From positions 18,034 through 82,033 of IMG/VR virus record IMGVR_UViG_3300046534_001250: 64,000 bases of DNA; one strand, given 5' to 3'. Shown here piece after piece: positions 8,233 to 16,212 of this stretch. Source of the stretch: a virus. The position numbers and the translations under genes are program-made. The first letter of the stretch is position 1, and each line of letters starts with the position of its first letter. The notes under the pieces are model-generated. The model ran no database searches, had not been told where the DNA came from, and saw nothing but the letters and a program-made list of their open reading frames with translations.

Positions 8233-9188
8233 AGCGTTGCTCCCCAAGGACTAGACTTTGTAGCAAGTTTCTTTAAGCCAAGTAAGACTTTTCTGCCAGA
8301 CACACCGGTAGTATGAGCGCATAAGCCAGCATAAGTGTGTTGCCCACGACTACTAGCTGGAGGGATATTTGTAGTCAAAAGACCAGAAGTGATAGTTGCA
8401 TCTTCTACACCAGCTTCTCTAATCGCCCAGTGAATCCTTACGCCACCATCAACAAGAAATCCAAGTTCATAATTTTTGCCCTTTACAAACGCAACACCTG
8501 TATCAACAACAGTTGAGGTAGCGCTTCCATCATTATGAATTACCTCCCAGGTTGTGCCCTGGCTTCCATCAGAAGACAATCTAATAGAAACATGAGGCTC
8601 GCTTGTACTTGACTTTGGATCAGCAAGCTGAAGACCTTCAAAGCCACTGCTCGTTAAGGCGTTGACTTTCCATCTCAAAACCAAACCAAGCCTGCACCAG
8701 GTCAAGACTGCATCTGACTCTGTACCTACTATCCAAGAGACCCCATGCGCTCCGTCAGCAGCAAAGCCGTTGTAGGTCTCTCTAGTAGTAGCAATCCCAT
8801 CAACAGCCGCGCTACATGCAAGGTCTAACATTGTGCCAACACCGACTACTTGAAGATAGTCTGTTGAGCTAGAAACGTTGCTATGATTAGGGTTTGAAGT
8901 GTTTGAGAAAGCAGTACTTCTGTTTAAGACAAATGCTGCTCCGTACGAGTACTGGTTTATTATGCTGAAGACATCATTGCTTACGCCGCCGCCACCACCG
9001 CCAACAGGTTCATAAAGAGCATCAGCTTCAGCTTCAGTTAGTAGATTGGCAGCAGTAATCTGAGTATCTGCAATACCAGGAGCCAAGGCATTAACTCGTG
9101 CATCAACTTCTGTTTCATCTGCACTGATAGCTTGGACCCCGGCTTCAGTCATGCCGCTAGTTGCTACAGTTTTAGATAAACCAGCCAT
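8229..9188 (-). CDS. Putative tail fibre protein with TEAEADALYEP-type linker
   Basis: The N-terminal third carries LTEAEADALYEPVGGGGGG. The TEAEADALY-type motif with a glycine linker recurs in many phage tail-fibre and collar proteins just before the distal domain. The C-terminal ~230 residues read as a beta-sandwich, lectin-like or concanavalin-like (WEVIHNDGSATSTVVDTGV, YELGFLVDGGVRIHWAI), which is plausible for receptor binding. The ATG at 9188 overlaps the upstream gene's stop (TAATG). Length is 319 residues. Fibre identity is likely; the receptor is unknown. Confidence 0.65.
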   Translation of the reverse strand: MAGLSKTVATSGMTEAGVQAISADETEVDARVNALAPGIADTQITAANLLTEAEADALYEPVGGGGGGVSNDVFSIINQYSYGAAFVLNRSTAFSNTSNPNHSNVSSSTDYLQVVGVGTMLDLACSAAVDGIATTRETYNGFAADGAHGVSWIVGTESDAVLTWCRLGLVLRWKVNALTSSGFEGLQLADPKSSTSEPHVSIRLSSDGSQGTTWEVIHNDGSATSTVVDTGVAFVKGKNYELGFLVDGGVRIHWAIREAGVEDATITSGLLTTNIPPASSRGQHTYAGLCAHTTGVSGRKVLLGLKKLATKSSPWGATL

Positions 9189-9571
9189 TACCACACCACC
9201 AGCTGAATAACAGCTGGAGTAGCCAGCGTCATAGCAGTAATCTCAATAGAAGAAACACTGACTCCATCTACAAGTTCGATTAGAGCGCCTATGTCAGTGA
9301 ACGTAGCGAACGCAGGGTCTCCGCTCCAGATGTCAGTACTATCAACATGGTTTGTAGACCGACCGAAATCAGTTTGGATGTGCCTGGAAATAAGGTTATT
9401 AACCTTGTAACTAACACTATCAGTAGCAGATGTAGTTATCATTTTTAGCCCACGAGCAGGCCTGCCTAACACATCATCGATATTAATACGATCGCCGACA
9501 GCAACGTCAGTGATCACAACCGTACGTTGTGCACTAGGTACAGAACGCGGGACTTTGTTTACAGTAGCCAT
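9188..9571 (-). CDS. Small beta-rich protein, first gene of the fibre/patatin operon
   Basis: This 127-residue protein has alternating short strands (RTVVITDVAVGDRINIDDVLG, SVSSIEITAMTLATPAVIQLVVW) and no catalytic motif. I chose the ATG at 9571 because GGAGA lies a few bases upstream; a longer in-frame start at 9607 has no such site. It is the promoter-proximal gene of the minus-strand cassette and could be a fibre-attachment or minor structural protein, but this is inference from context. Confidence 0.55.
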   Translation of the reverse strand: MATVNKVPRSVPSAQRTVVITDVAVGDRINIDDVLGRPARGLKMITTSATDSVSYKVNNLISRHIQTDFGRSTNHVDSTDIWSGDPAFATFTDIGALIELVDGVSVSSIEITAMTLATPAVIQLVVW

Positions 9572-9620
9572 TGTTATCTCCAGGTAGATGATGCCGGAGA
9601 GCACCATTCAATTACTTAAG

Positions 9621-9629
9621 AGTATAGCA
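9621..9629 (-). promoter_or_regulatory. Extended -10 promoter for the fibre/patatin cassette
   Basis: On the minus strand the sequence reads TGCTATACT, an extended -10 element (TGn plus TATACT). A poor -35-like CTGATT lies about 17 bases upstream. It is 50 bases before the ATG at 9571, in the only intergenic gap between the divergent cassette and the second polymerase gene. The match to sigma-70-type extended -10 promoters is seen directly; activity is inferred. Confidence 0.55.
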
Positions 9630-9672
9630 TTTTCTTGATTCAAAATCAGTTCCATTTACTAAAAGGATAAAA

Positions 9673-10848
9673 ATGACAAACTTAACTAGCTGGTACATAC
9701 CAGAAAGATTAAAAACTGTGGACCCAGACTTTCTTTCATTTGAAGAGGACCTATCCACTCAAGAAGATAGACTAACAATATGGAACCTAGCAGAATCTAG
9801 AGCACTAGGAACTCTGCCTAATCCGCACAATAGTATCCTGCTCTACGTTACTGGCCTGACAGACGACTTTGATCCCATCAAAGCACGAGTAGATACCACT
9901 GGGGGAAGTCCGCCAGATATTGATATTGACTTTGAATCACTCAATCGAGACAAAGCAATTGCATGGGTAATTAACAAGTGGGGGCAAGATAACGTCGCCA
10001 ACATCATAACCCATGGTACATTCAAGCCAAAGAGTTTAACGCGGAGATACTTCAAAATAACTGAAGAAGAACCTCGATTAATGCAAGACATTTTGGAAGC
10101 TGTACCTAAACCTCTCTTCGGAAAAGAGGCTACTTTAGCTGAAATCATTCAGGGCAACGAGGACAAAAACTATGAACCTCACCCTCGACTAGCAACAGAC
10201 GGAAAGTATAAAGGCTGGTACAAGTTCGCTAGCCAGTTAGAAGGAATGATTACTAACTTTGGAATCCATGCAGGCGGAGTAGTCATTAGTGACTTCCCTA
10301 TCTACGAACAGGTTCCAATGTGGAAGAACTCTAAGAGTGAGCGCATTACCCAGTTCGATATGCACGAGGTAGAAGACCTCGGGCTAATTAAGTTTGACTT
10401 CTTAGGTGTTAATAATATTGACATCATCAAGGAAGCTTGTAGGCTTGTAGGCGAAAACCACGGAATAACGTTAGATCCGTACCAGATACCAGACCATGAC
10501 AAGCGAGCATACGCGCTCCTTAACAGTGGGTTGCTTTGCGGAATCTTTCAGATGGAAACTAGTGGCTCGGCCAGAGATCTCATCATGCAAATCCTCCCAA
10601 CAAGTATCGAAGACCTTAGTGACATCAGCGCGTTAAACAGACCTGGTCCACTTGAGAATCATTTCCATACGCTCTACATGGAAAACAAAGCCAATGGGTA
10701 CGCGCCAGAAGGCATCAACGAAATCGTTGCAGACATTACCAAGAGTACCCACTATACGATCATCTACCAAGAACAGGTGATGGCAATCGTATCGCGACTC
10801 GCAGGCTTTACCTTGAGGGAGGCAGATGATGTCCGCAGAGCAATGGGT
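9673..10848 (+). CDS. dnaE: DNA polymerase III alpha subunit, catalytic part, exon 1
   Basis: This exon supplies the catalytic core missing from the fragment at 4672. Residues 82-87 read DIDIDF (D82, D84 and D86; the DnaE PDxDxDF motif), the third acidic motif is KFDFLG with D242, and the RPGP and YQEQVMAIV..AGFTLREADDVRRAMG blocks follow. About 80 residues precede PDIDIDF that I cannot match to DnaE. The gene has its own AAGGAT ribosome-binding site and ATG, so it is translated separately. The frame stops at TAA (10849-10851) exactly where DnaE proteins continue RRAMGKKK; a group I intron follows and splicing restores the frame. Spliced length would be 840 residues. Confidence 0.9.
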
Positions 10849-11232
10849 TAACAACAAAATTCTTTATACGCTATACTCCAACCGAGAGGCAAGTATGCAC
10901 GCTAAAAGAAAAGCCCGGTATCTGGGTGACCAGATGCAAAAACCACCCCGTGAATTGCTGGGAAGTCCTGAAGAGGATGATCAGCAGCCAAGCCCTGAGA
11001 GCAATCTCTCGGAAGGTTCAACGACTAGTTCAAACGTTCTCACCGAGAATATGAAGGACCACGAGCGCGGGGCATCAATACCATTCAAAGAAATTATCTC
11101 TGCACATCTAATGACAGCAGAGACCAAACTTAAATTTGAATACATATTTGATGATGATATAGTCTGAGCTACGTATATAACAAAGCAAAACGTAGAAGCG
11201 CAGGATAAAGAGCCTGCGCGATAACATAACTG
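10849..11232 (+). ncRNA. Group I self-splicing intron in the polymerase gene (384 nt, no ORF)
   Basis: The conserved core is visible in order. P is AATTGCTGGGAA (within 10951-10964). Q is TCAGCAGCCAAGCCC (10981-10995). R is GGTTCAACGACTAG (11015-11028). S is GATATAGTC (11156-11164). P4 pairs GCTG with CAGC, and P7 pairs GACTA (11023-11027) with TAGTC (11160-11164). The exon end TGGGT (10844-10848) pairs with an internal guide GCCCG (10913-10917), giving the required U-G at the splice site. A P9-like hairpin GCGCAGG/CCTGCGC lies at 11198-11219. Removing 10849-11232, with a terminal G, joins GGT to AAA and yields RRAMG-KKKM, the DnaE consensus. No homing endonuclease is inside. The exact 3' splice site is the least certain point. 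Confidence 0.92.
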
Positions 11233-12579
11233 AAAAAAAAGATGTCCGTACTTGAGGCAGTTAAGCCCAAGTTCATTACAGGATGCCTAGCAAGCGGTAC
11301 GACCTCAGGAGCCGCTGAAGCTCTTTGGAAGCAGTTGATTCTATTCAGTCACTACGGCTTCAACAAGTCACACAGCGTCGCTTACAGTGTCATTACGTAC
11401 GTGTGTGCATACCTAAAAGCCAACTATCCAGCAGAATTCTTCTGTGCCCTCATGACTATCCGTAGTCAGACGATGGCTACTAAGGATTGGTGCCTTAAGG
11501 CGCCAGAGTATGTGCAAGAGGCAGAGAACATGGGGATCCGTATCCACGGACCCAACGTTCAGCAAAGTAACATCGGCTTCAGTATCGTAGAGAAGGAGAT
11601 TTACTTTGGACTTAATGCCATCAGAAATGTAGGTATTACAGGTGCCAGAAGTGTAATGCAGGCACGAGGAAACCGTCGATTTAAAGACGTCAATGACTTC
11701 GTCTTCAGGATTGACCGCCAGAAAGCAAACACGAAAGTGTTCGCAGCCCTAATATACGCTGGAGCCTTTGACAGAATGGGGTACGACAGAAATGAATTGC
11801 TAACCAGCGCAAGAGCCCTCTATGATTATCCAAAAGATTATCAAGACTCTGTAACTAGAGACGCAGACATTGTTGTCAGAGACAGGCAAAACATAGTGGT
11901 TGAAACGCGAAGAGAAGAGATAAGACTTCTTGTTAAGGAAGCTAAGGCTCTCAACCGAAAAGCCTTAAAGGCTAATCTGCCTGTGTCAGAAGAGACTGAA
12001 TACTGGGTGGAATACACTCAGTATATTAAGGACTTGAAGGCAAAAGCGGCAGACATTAAACAGGCAGAGGAGGAGTTGGAAAATCATTTTGACCAAAGAG
12101 AATTAAAAGACTACCTAGAAGCAGCATCGCTAAGAAAGCTGCCAGCACTTAAACCTAAGCCTAAGCCAGAAGTAGTTATTGTTTCTAGGAGCACTACGAT
12201 TAGTTTGTCAGTAGACCAGCTAATTATGCAAGCCGATTACATTGGTTGCTACTTGGGTGACAATCCAGCGGCAATCATTTTCCCAGAAGCTGAGGCAATC
12301 GCCGCAGTAGAAGACTGCGACTACACTATTATTTGTGGAGTCGTAACCAAAGTGAAAGAAATCATGACAAAAGCAGGAGACCCAATGGCCTTCTTGCAGA
12401 TTGGAGACGGAACTGCCATGGCAGAGATCGTCGTATTCCCTAAGCAATTTAAACGCTTTCACGAGAACAAAACGTTCCCTGCCGAAAAAGATCTAGCTCA
12501 GTTTGCTGGACGTATAAAAGGCATGGAACCGATCACGATGCTAGCGGATCAAGTCGAAATTTACAGGAGACCTGAATGA
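11233..12579 (+). CDS. dnaE: DNA polymerase III alpha subunit, C-terminal part, exon 2
   Basis: This exon continues the polymerase after the intron. It begins AAA AAA AAG ATG (KKKM), in frame with exon 1 after splicing, then SVLEAVKPKFITG and the DnaE block HYGFNKSHSVAYSVITYVCAYLKANYPAEFF. A helix-hairpin-helix region (FGLNAIRNVGITGARSVMQARG) and an OB-fold-like C-terminal region (TIICGVVTKVKEIMTKAGDPMAFLQIGDGTAMAEIVVFP) follow. No Shine-Dalgarno sequence precedes the ATG at 11242, which argues that this part is reached by splicing rather than independent initiation. The split site of cyanobacterial DnaE inteins (before CFNKSHS) is intact here. It ends with a 4-base overlap (ATGA) with the metallophosphoesterase gene. 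Confidence 0.9.
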   Translation, partial: KKKMSVLEAVKPKFITGCLASGTTSGAAEALWKQLILFSHYGFNKSHSVAYSVITYVCAYLKANYPAEFFCALMTIRSQTMATKDWCLKAPEYVQEAENMGIRIHGPNVQQSNIGFSIVEKEIYFGLNAIRNVGITGARSVMQARGNRRFKDVNDFVFRIDRQKANTKVFAALIYAGAFDRMGYDRNELLTSARALYDYPKDYQDSVTRDADIVVRDRQNIVVETRREEIRLLVKEAKALNRKALKANLPVSEETEYWVEYTQYIKDLKAKAADIKQAEEELENHFDQRELKDYLEAASLRKLPALKPKPKPEVVIVSRSTTISLSVDQLIMQADYIGCYLGDNPAAIIFPEAEAIAAVEDCDYTIICGVVTKVKEIMTKAGDPMAFLQIGDGTAMAEIVVFPKQFKRFHENKTFPAEKDLAQFAGRIKGMEPITMLADQVEIYRRPE

Positions 12580-13685
12580 GTACAAACAAATGGCGCGCCG
12601 AAGAAGAGCGCCTTCTAAAGATGCTTCTACCTACTAATACCCACCGAGAAATCTCTGAACAAATCAATCGAAGATTTGCTCAGAAGCTAACAGGGTTCCC
12701 TGGTGAACGTAGCGAAGAATCAATTCGAAAAAAGATCGCACGAGAAGGGTGGAAGAAAGAAGACTTTAAAAACTATCAGGAAGAAAACGAGGTAGCTACT
12801 ACCTTTAGGAAAATCGCTGCTATCCAAGAAGAATACAAGGATCGTTCTATCAAGCTTACCCGAGGCGTTATGCCAGCGGACCAAGCTACGACTAAGATCT
12901 TGTCCCTAAGTGATATTCACTTTCCGTTTGCGCGAGAAGACTTACTAGAACGAGCAATCAATGACAATTCAGATGCTGATATCGTTGTAATTAACGGAGA
13001 TATGCTGGAGGGTTATATCTTTAGCTCTTTTAAGAAGTCGAAGAACATTGCAGCAATTCACGAATACATTACAGCGTTTGAATTCGTTGAAGTGTTATCC
13101 AAGCGCTTCAAGGACGTAGTAATTGTAGACGGCAATCATGACATACGGTCTGGCCGACTGATTGGAGAAGGCATCCCTAAGGGAGCCGAACAAGTTCTTC
13201 GTACCAATCTGGTACAGCGAATTGCCAATGGTGAACGGCTTGATGAAACTGGAGCTGTTGTCGAACTAGTGGACTTTAAGAATGTTCATTACGAGGCTCG
13301 TGAGAGCTGGTATGTTCGTATTGGTAAGACCTTGTTTATCCACCCTCATACACGAGGCAGTGGTAAGCCTGGCTTTACAGTCAACGCAGTTGGAGAAAAG
13401 CTACTCAAGCGCTATCCAGATGGCGACGTTGACAGTGTGGTTTGCGGCCACACCCATCAGGTCTACAAGGGCATCGTTAATGGTGTCCTTATGATGGAAC
13501 AGGGTTGCCTGGCAGACTTACTTGCTTATGTATGGAAGCCCAACAGCCTAACCCGCAAAAACTATCAAAACGGCTATGCCGTTATATATCAAGACAAAGA
13601 CGGTAACACAGACTTTAATCGAAGTGGAGTAATTTACTTTGGTGAAGTTATTCCCGCCAAGAAAGAAATTTTCAGTAAGGACTAA
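12576..13685 (+). CDS. Metallophosphoesterase with N-terminal helical DNA-binding-like domain
   Basis: A calcineurin-like phosphoesterase core is clear: DIH (SLSDIHFPF), GD (INGDM), GNHD (VDGNHDIRS), a histidine in LFIHPHTRG, and GHTH (VVCGHTHQVY), which together form a two-metal site. The first ~65 residues (WRAEEERLLKMLLP, then SEESIRKKIAREGW) look like a SANT/Myb-type or other helical DNA-binding module. This combination suggests a nuclease or a nucleic-acid-targeted phosphoesterase, in the broad SbcD/Mre11-like superfamily, acting in replication or repair. It is coupled to the polymerase gene by an ATGA overlap. The substrate is not predictable from the motifs. Confidence 0.85.
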   Translation: MSTNKWRAEEERLLKMLLPTNTHREISEQINRRFAQKLTGFPGERSEESIRKKIAREGWKKEDFKNYQEENEVATTFRKIAAIQEEYKDRSIKLTRGVMPADQATTKILSLSDIHFPFAREDLLERAINDNSDADIVVINGDMLEGYIFSSFKKSKNIAAIHEYITAFEFVEVLSKRFKDVVIVDGNHDIRSGRLIGEGIPKGAEQVLRTNLVQRIANGERLDETGAVVELVDFKNVHYEARESWYVRIGKTLFIHPHTRGSGKPGFTVNAVGEKLLKRYPDGDVDSVVCGHTHQVYKGIVNGVLMMEQGCLADLLAYVWKPNSLTRKNYQNGYAVIYQDKDGNTDFNRSGVIYFGEVIPAKKEIFSKD

Positions 13686-13687
13686 AC

Positions 13688-14020
13688 ATGAGTAAACTAA
13701 TTGACCCCAAGACAGGCCGGCCTATGGGCGGCAACACGGTACCCTTAGCAGCAATCGTAAAGCAGCTCTCCGTTCAGGACGACAAAATCGATGCGATGAC
13801 TCAGCAAACTATCCACCTGGGTATTTTCATGCAGTTTATCGTGGAACAGCTAGCAGATATCAATATCGTTGTTGATACCTCAAATTTTGCAGCTTACGCT
13901 CAAGAAAAGTGGCAAGAGCTTCGAGAGGCCAATACAGCCCGAGTAGACGATGCTGTTACAGAAATGCAGGAAAACACACCAGATGCGGCGACCACGCTTG
14001 GAGTAGATCTCGATGGATAA
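13688..14020 (+). CDS. Hypothetical protein (110 aa)
   Basis: No family is recognised. The N-terminus (MSKLIDPKTGRPMGG) looks flexible, the middle is probably helical (LSVQDDKIDAMTQQTIHLG, FMQFIVEQLADI), and the C-terminus is acidic. It starts 2 bases after the metallophosphoesterase stop and overlaps the next nuclease gene by 8 bases, so it is probably a co-translated accessory of one of them. Confidence 0.6.
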   Translation: MSKLIDPKTGRPMGGNTVPLAAIVKQLSVQDDKIDAMTQQTIHLGIFMQFIVEQLADINIVVDTSNFAAYAQEKWQELREANTARVDDAVTEMQENTPDAATTLGVDLDG

Positions 14021-15077
14021 CAACTGGTCATTCATTGATCACGTTACCGATTCTCTACTAATACCTCGCCCAGGCGATTCAAAGCACCCGACGCTGTGGC
14101 CTTCGGAAGCCACAGCGACTGTAACCGAAAACGGAAGAACTAAGGTGCTAGGCAAATGCCGACGCCAACGTTTCTTTCGCTTCATGCTTAACTGCTACAA
14201 GTTCTATCCCAGGTACGCTCATTGGAAGCCACTTGCAGACGAACTAGTTCGTGAACGAATTCCGCCAGATCGCTACATGCTGTGGATTTGGAGACAAGGA
14301 GAGCTCTATGAGGACTTCCTCGTAGAGCAATCTAAAATCTCTGGAGTCTTTGCCTGCGGTCAAGTACCACTCTACATCAAAGATCATAACATCTCTGGCA
14401 AAGAGGATATCGAAACTATCAATCCAGTCACTCATAAGTTTTCCATCGTAGAAGCTAAGAGTGTTTATGGATTTGGTGGCAACGTAGTACTTGGTACACC
14501 TGCAGCTAGACGCAAAGGATTCATGGGGGTTCCCCGAGAAGGGAACCTTATGCAAATTGGTATCTATCACTGGTGGAAGGCTTCGGCAGATTCGTCTTAC
14601 GAGGAAAGCAGACTAGTATACGGAAGTAGAGATACTGGCCGTTACGCTGAATACCTTGTTAAAACTGAACCAGAAGTAACTGAAGATGGTGAAACTCGTA
14701 CTTACATCTGGCACAAGGGCAATGCTCCTGTTCAGACTCCATGGGTTAAGAGCGCAATCTATATCGAAAATATCTTCGAGCAGTATGCTGGTACACAACT
14801 AGCAGTCGACGGAGGGTTTATTCCTCCCCGAGACTTCAAGTTGTTATTCGATGAAAAGGACCTGGCTCACCTATCAGATGAAGGAGGTCTTAGTAAGACT
14901 GACCAGATTCAGTATGACAAGGTCATTGCTCGTCGAGAAGAGAACGTCGAGCTAGTAGCAGCCGGTAAGAAAGAGAAGAAAGAACTTAAGCAGGTTGAGA
15001 AAGGTGATTGGCAGTGTAGATTCTGCAATTACAAGACCGTCTGCTTTGATAAGGACTCGGTACCACGAGAGGTATAA
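14013..15077 (+). CDS. Cas4/RecB-like PD-(D/E)XK exonuclease with Fe-S cysteines
   Basis: This 354-residue protein has the layout of Cas4/AddB-type nucleases. There is one N-terminal cysteine (C49 in LGKCRRQRFF) and a C-terminal C-x2-C-x5-C set (C335, C338, C344 in CRFCNYKTVC) that together would bind a 4Fe-4S cluster. Between them lies the nuclease motif SIVEAKSVYG with E147-x-K149, and D132 is a candidate for the upstream acidic residue. Such enzymes resect DNA ends; here it sits among polymerase, metallophosphoesterase and primase-helicase genes and probably processes ends for recombination or replication. A domain-profile search would settle the subfamily. Confidence 0.82.
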   Translation: MDNNWSFIDHVTDSLLIPRPGDSKHPTLWPSEATATVTENGRTKVLGKCRRQRFFRFMLNCYKFYPRYAHWKPLADELVRERIPPDRYMLWIWRQGELYEDFLVEQSKISGVFACGQVPLYIKDHNISGKEDIETINPVTHKFSIVEAKSVYGFGGNVVLGTPAARRKGFMGVPREGNLMQIGIYHWWKASADSSYEESRLVYGSRDTGRYAEYLVKTEPEVTEDGETRTYIWHKGNAPVQTPWVKSAIYIENIFEQYAGTQLAVDGGFIPPRDFKLLFDEKDLAHLSDEGGLSKTDQIQYDKVIARREENVELVAAGKKEKKELKQVEKGDWQCRFCNYKTVCFDKDSVPREV

Positions 15078-15292
15078 TGGAAACCTATTTCTGGGTTAAA
15101 GTATTTGATGGGGCTCGGGGCTATAGCTTCGGGCCCTATCCCGTTTTTAGTGTAGCTGCGGAAATTCTCGTAGAAGCGCCAATGATTATTGCACAACTAG
15201 GAGGTGGCGACAGCACTGTTTGCTCACTGACAGAAGAAGTTATTATTAACGGCTCCTGGACGGTAATAAACGTAAAAGTAGAGACACGATGA
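15077..15292 (+). CDS. Hypothetical protein (71 aa)
   Basis: No family is recognised. The sequence starts METYFWVKVFDGARGYSFGPYPV and ends in short beta strands (SWTVINVKVETR). The ATG shares its first base with the TAATG stop overlap of the nuclease gene, and the stop overlaps the next gene by 4 bases. Confidence 0.55.
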   Translation: METYFWVKVFDGARGYSFGPYPVFSVAAEILVEAPMIIAQLGGGDSTVCSLTEEVIINGSWTVINVKVETR

Positions 15293-16212
15293 GTATCTAT
15301 GTAGACGTTGCTGTAGAAGCAGTAACCGTAAGCGAAGTAGTTATTGAGCCCAGAAAGGGCTCTGTGCCCGCAGAAGAAGTGCTTACGGGCTTCCCTATCC
15401 ACTCTACGCCTGATGGCCTAGTCACGGGTTACGACGTGTGTGAAGCCTTACTAAAGGTAGGCGGAAGTCCAATACTTTCCCCAGATATTCCAAAGGATGA
15501 GTGGGAGGCCGCAATAGCAGAGTTCGCTGGCAATCCAAAATTCTGGATTGCAGCACGTAATGATAGAGATCTAATCGAAGAGATTAAAAACATTACTGGT
15601 GATAGCAGTCTGAATATCGCAACAGATGCAACCAATGGGTGGAGTAACGATTCTATCTTGATGACTCATTTCTTAGCCAAGCAGCCAACAGTCATAGGTA
15701 TCATGAGTGGACCAGTCGCTACTATCTTGGCCGCACTGGATATGCAGACGTCTGGCTGTACACATATCAGAGTAGGCATTAACAGCAATGGAGTAGGTTT
15801 TCCGCACCTCACGGCGGTAGCACAGATAGCCCAAAGGCTCACAACCTCAAAAGTAGTTGCTGATTGTCAGATCCAAACGCCTGCAGAAGCAGTCAAATAC
15901 CTGGCAGCTGGCGCTAACTCTATTATGCTAGACATACCGTTTGCATACGTTAGAGAGAGCAGGGGCTGGGTACAGGATGGATGGATAGAAACTATCCCGC
16001 AGGCAAGCGTCGTACGCTTCCCACTTCCAGACCCTACTCCCAAGCTAGTTAGAGACGGTATCCAATGGGATGGAGCCACTACCGCAAGCGTGGTAGCTAG
16101 CTATCGAACCGGCGCCTGTAAAGCCCTGGCTTTGCTAGGCTGTAGAACTGATGAGTTTATAACTAACCAATCAAAATTTATAAGAACAAAACAAGGAGAA
16201 ACATATGGCTAA
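15289..16212 (+). CDS. IMP dehydrogenase/GMP reductase-like TIM-barrel protein lacking the catalytic Cys loop
   Basis: IMPDH and GMP reductase convert IMP, XMP and GMP through a covalent thioimidate on an active-site cysteine. This 307-residue protein keeps the family scaffold: the DATNGWSND strand (family D-x-x-NG), GCTHIRVGI near residue 160, GVGFPHLTAVAQIA, the VADCQIQTPAEAVKYLAAGANSIMLD phosphate-binding region, and a downstream hydrophobic tail. The family VGIGPGSxCTTR segment is replaced by VGINSNG, so the loop with the catalytic cysteine is gone. It is therefore unlikely to catalyse the normal reaction and may bind a nucleotide or have a new activity. It overlaps its neighbours by 4 and 8 bases. 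Confidence 0.7.
   Translation: MSIYVDVAVEAVTVSEVVIEPRKGSVPAEEVLTGFPIHSTPDGLVTGYDVCEALLKVGGSPILSPDIPKDEWEAAIAEFAGNPKFWIAARNDRDLIEEIKNITGDSSLNIATDATNGWSNDSILMTHFLAKQPTVIGIMSGPVATILAALDMQTSGCTHIRVGINSNGVGFPHLTAVAQIAQRLTTSKVVADCQIQTPAEAVKYLAAGANSIMLDIPFAYVRESRGWVQDGWIETIPQASVVRFPLPDPTPKLVRDGIQWDGATTASVVASYRTGACKALALLGCRTDEFITNQSKFIRTKQGETYG

Noticed and set aside
9673-9850. A possible C-intein ending in NPHN before Ser in the first 55 residues of the second polymerase gene
   Set aside because: The region has none of the other C-intein blocks, and the first polymerase fragment ends without an N-intein (no Cys start and no ~100-residue splicing domain). A split intein is therefore not supported.
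10826-11167. A 113-codon open frame across the polymerase exon end and the following gap
   Set aside because: It overlaps exon 1 in another frame and runs through the P, Q and R elements of the group I intron. Its product is low-complexity and unlike any family, so it is a by-product of intron sequence.
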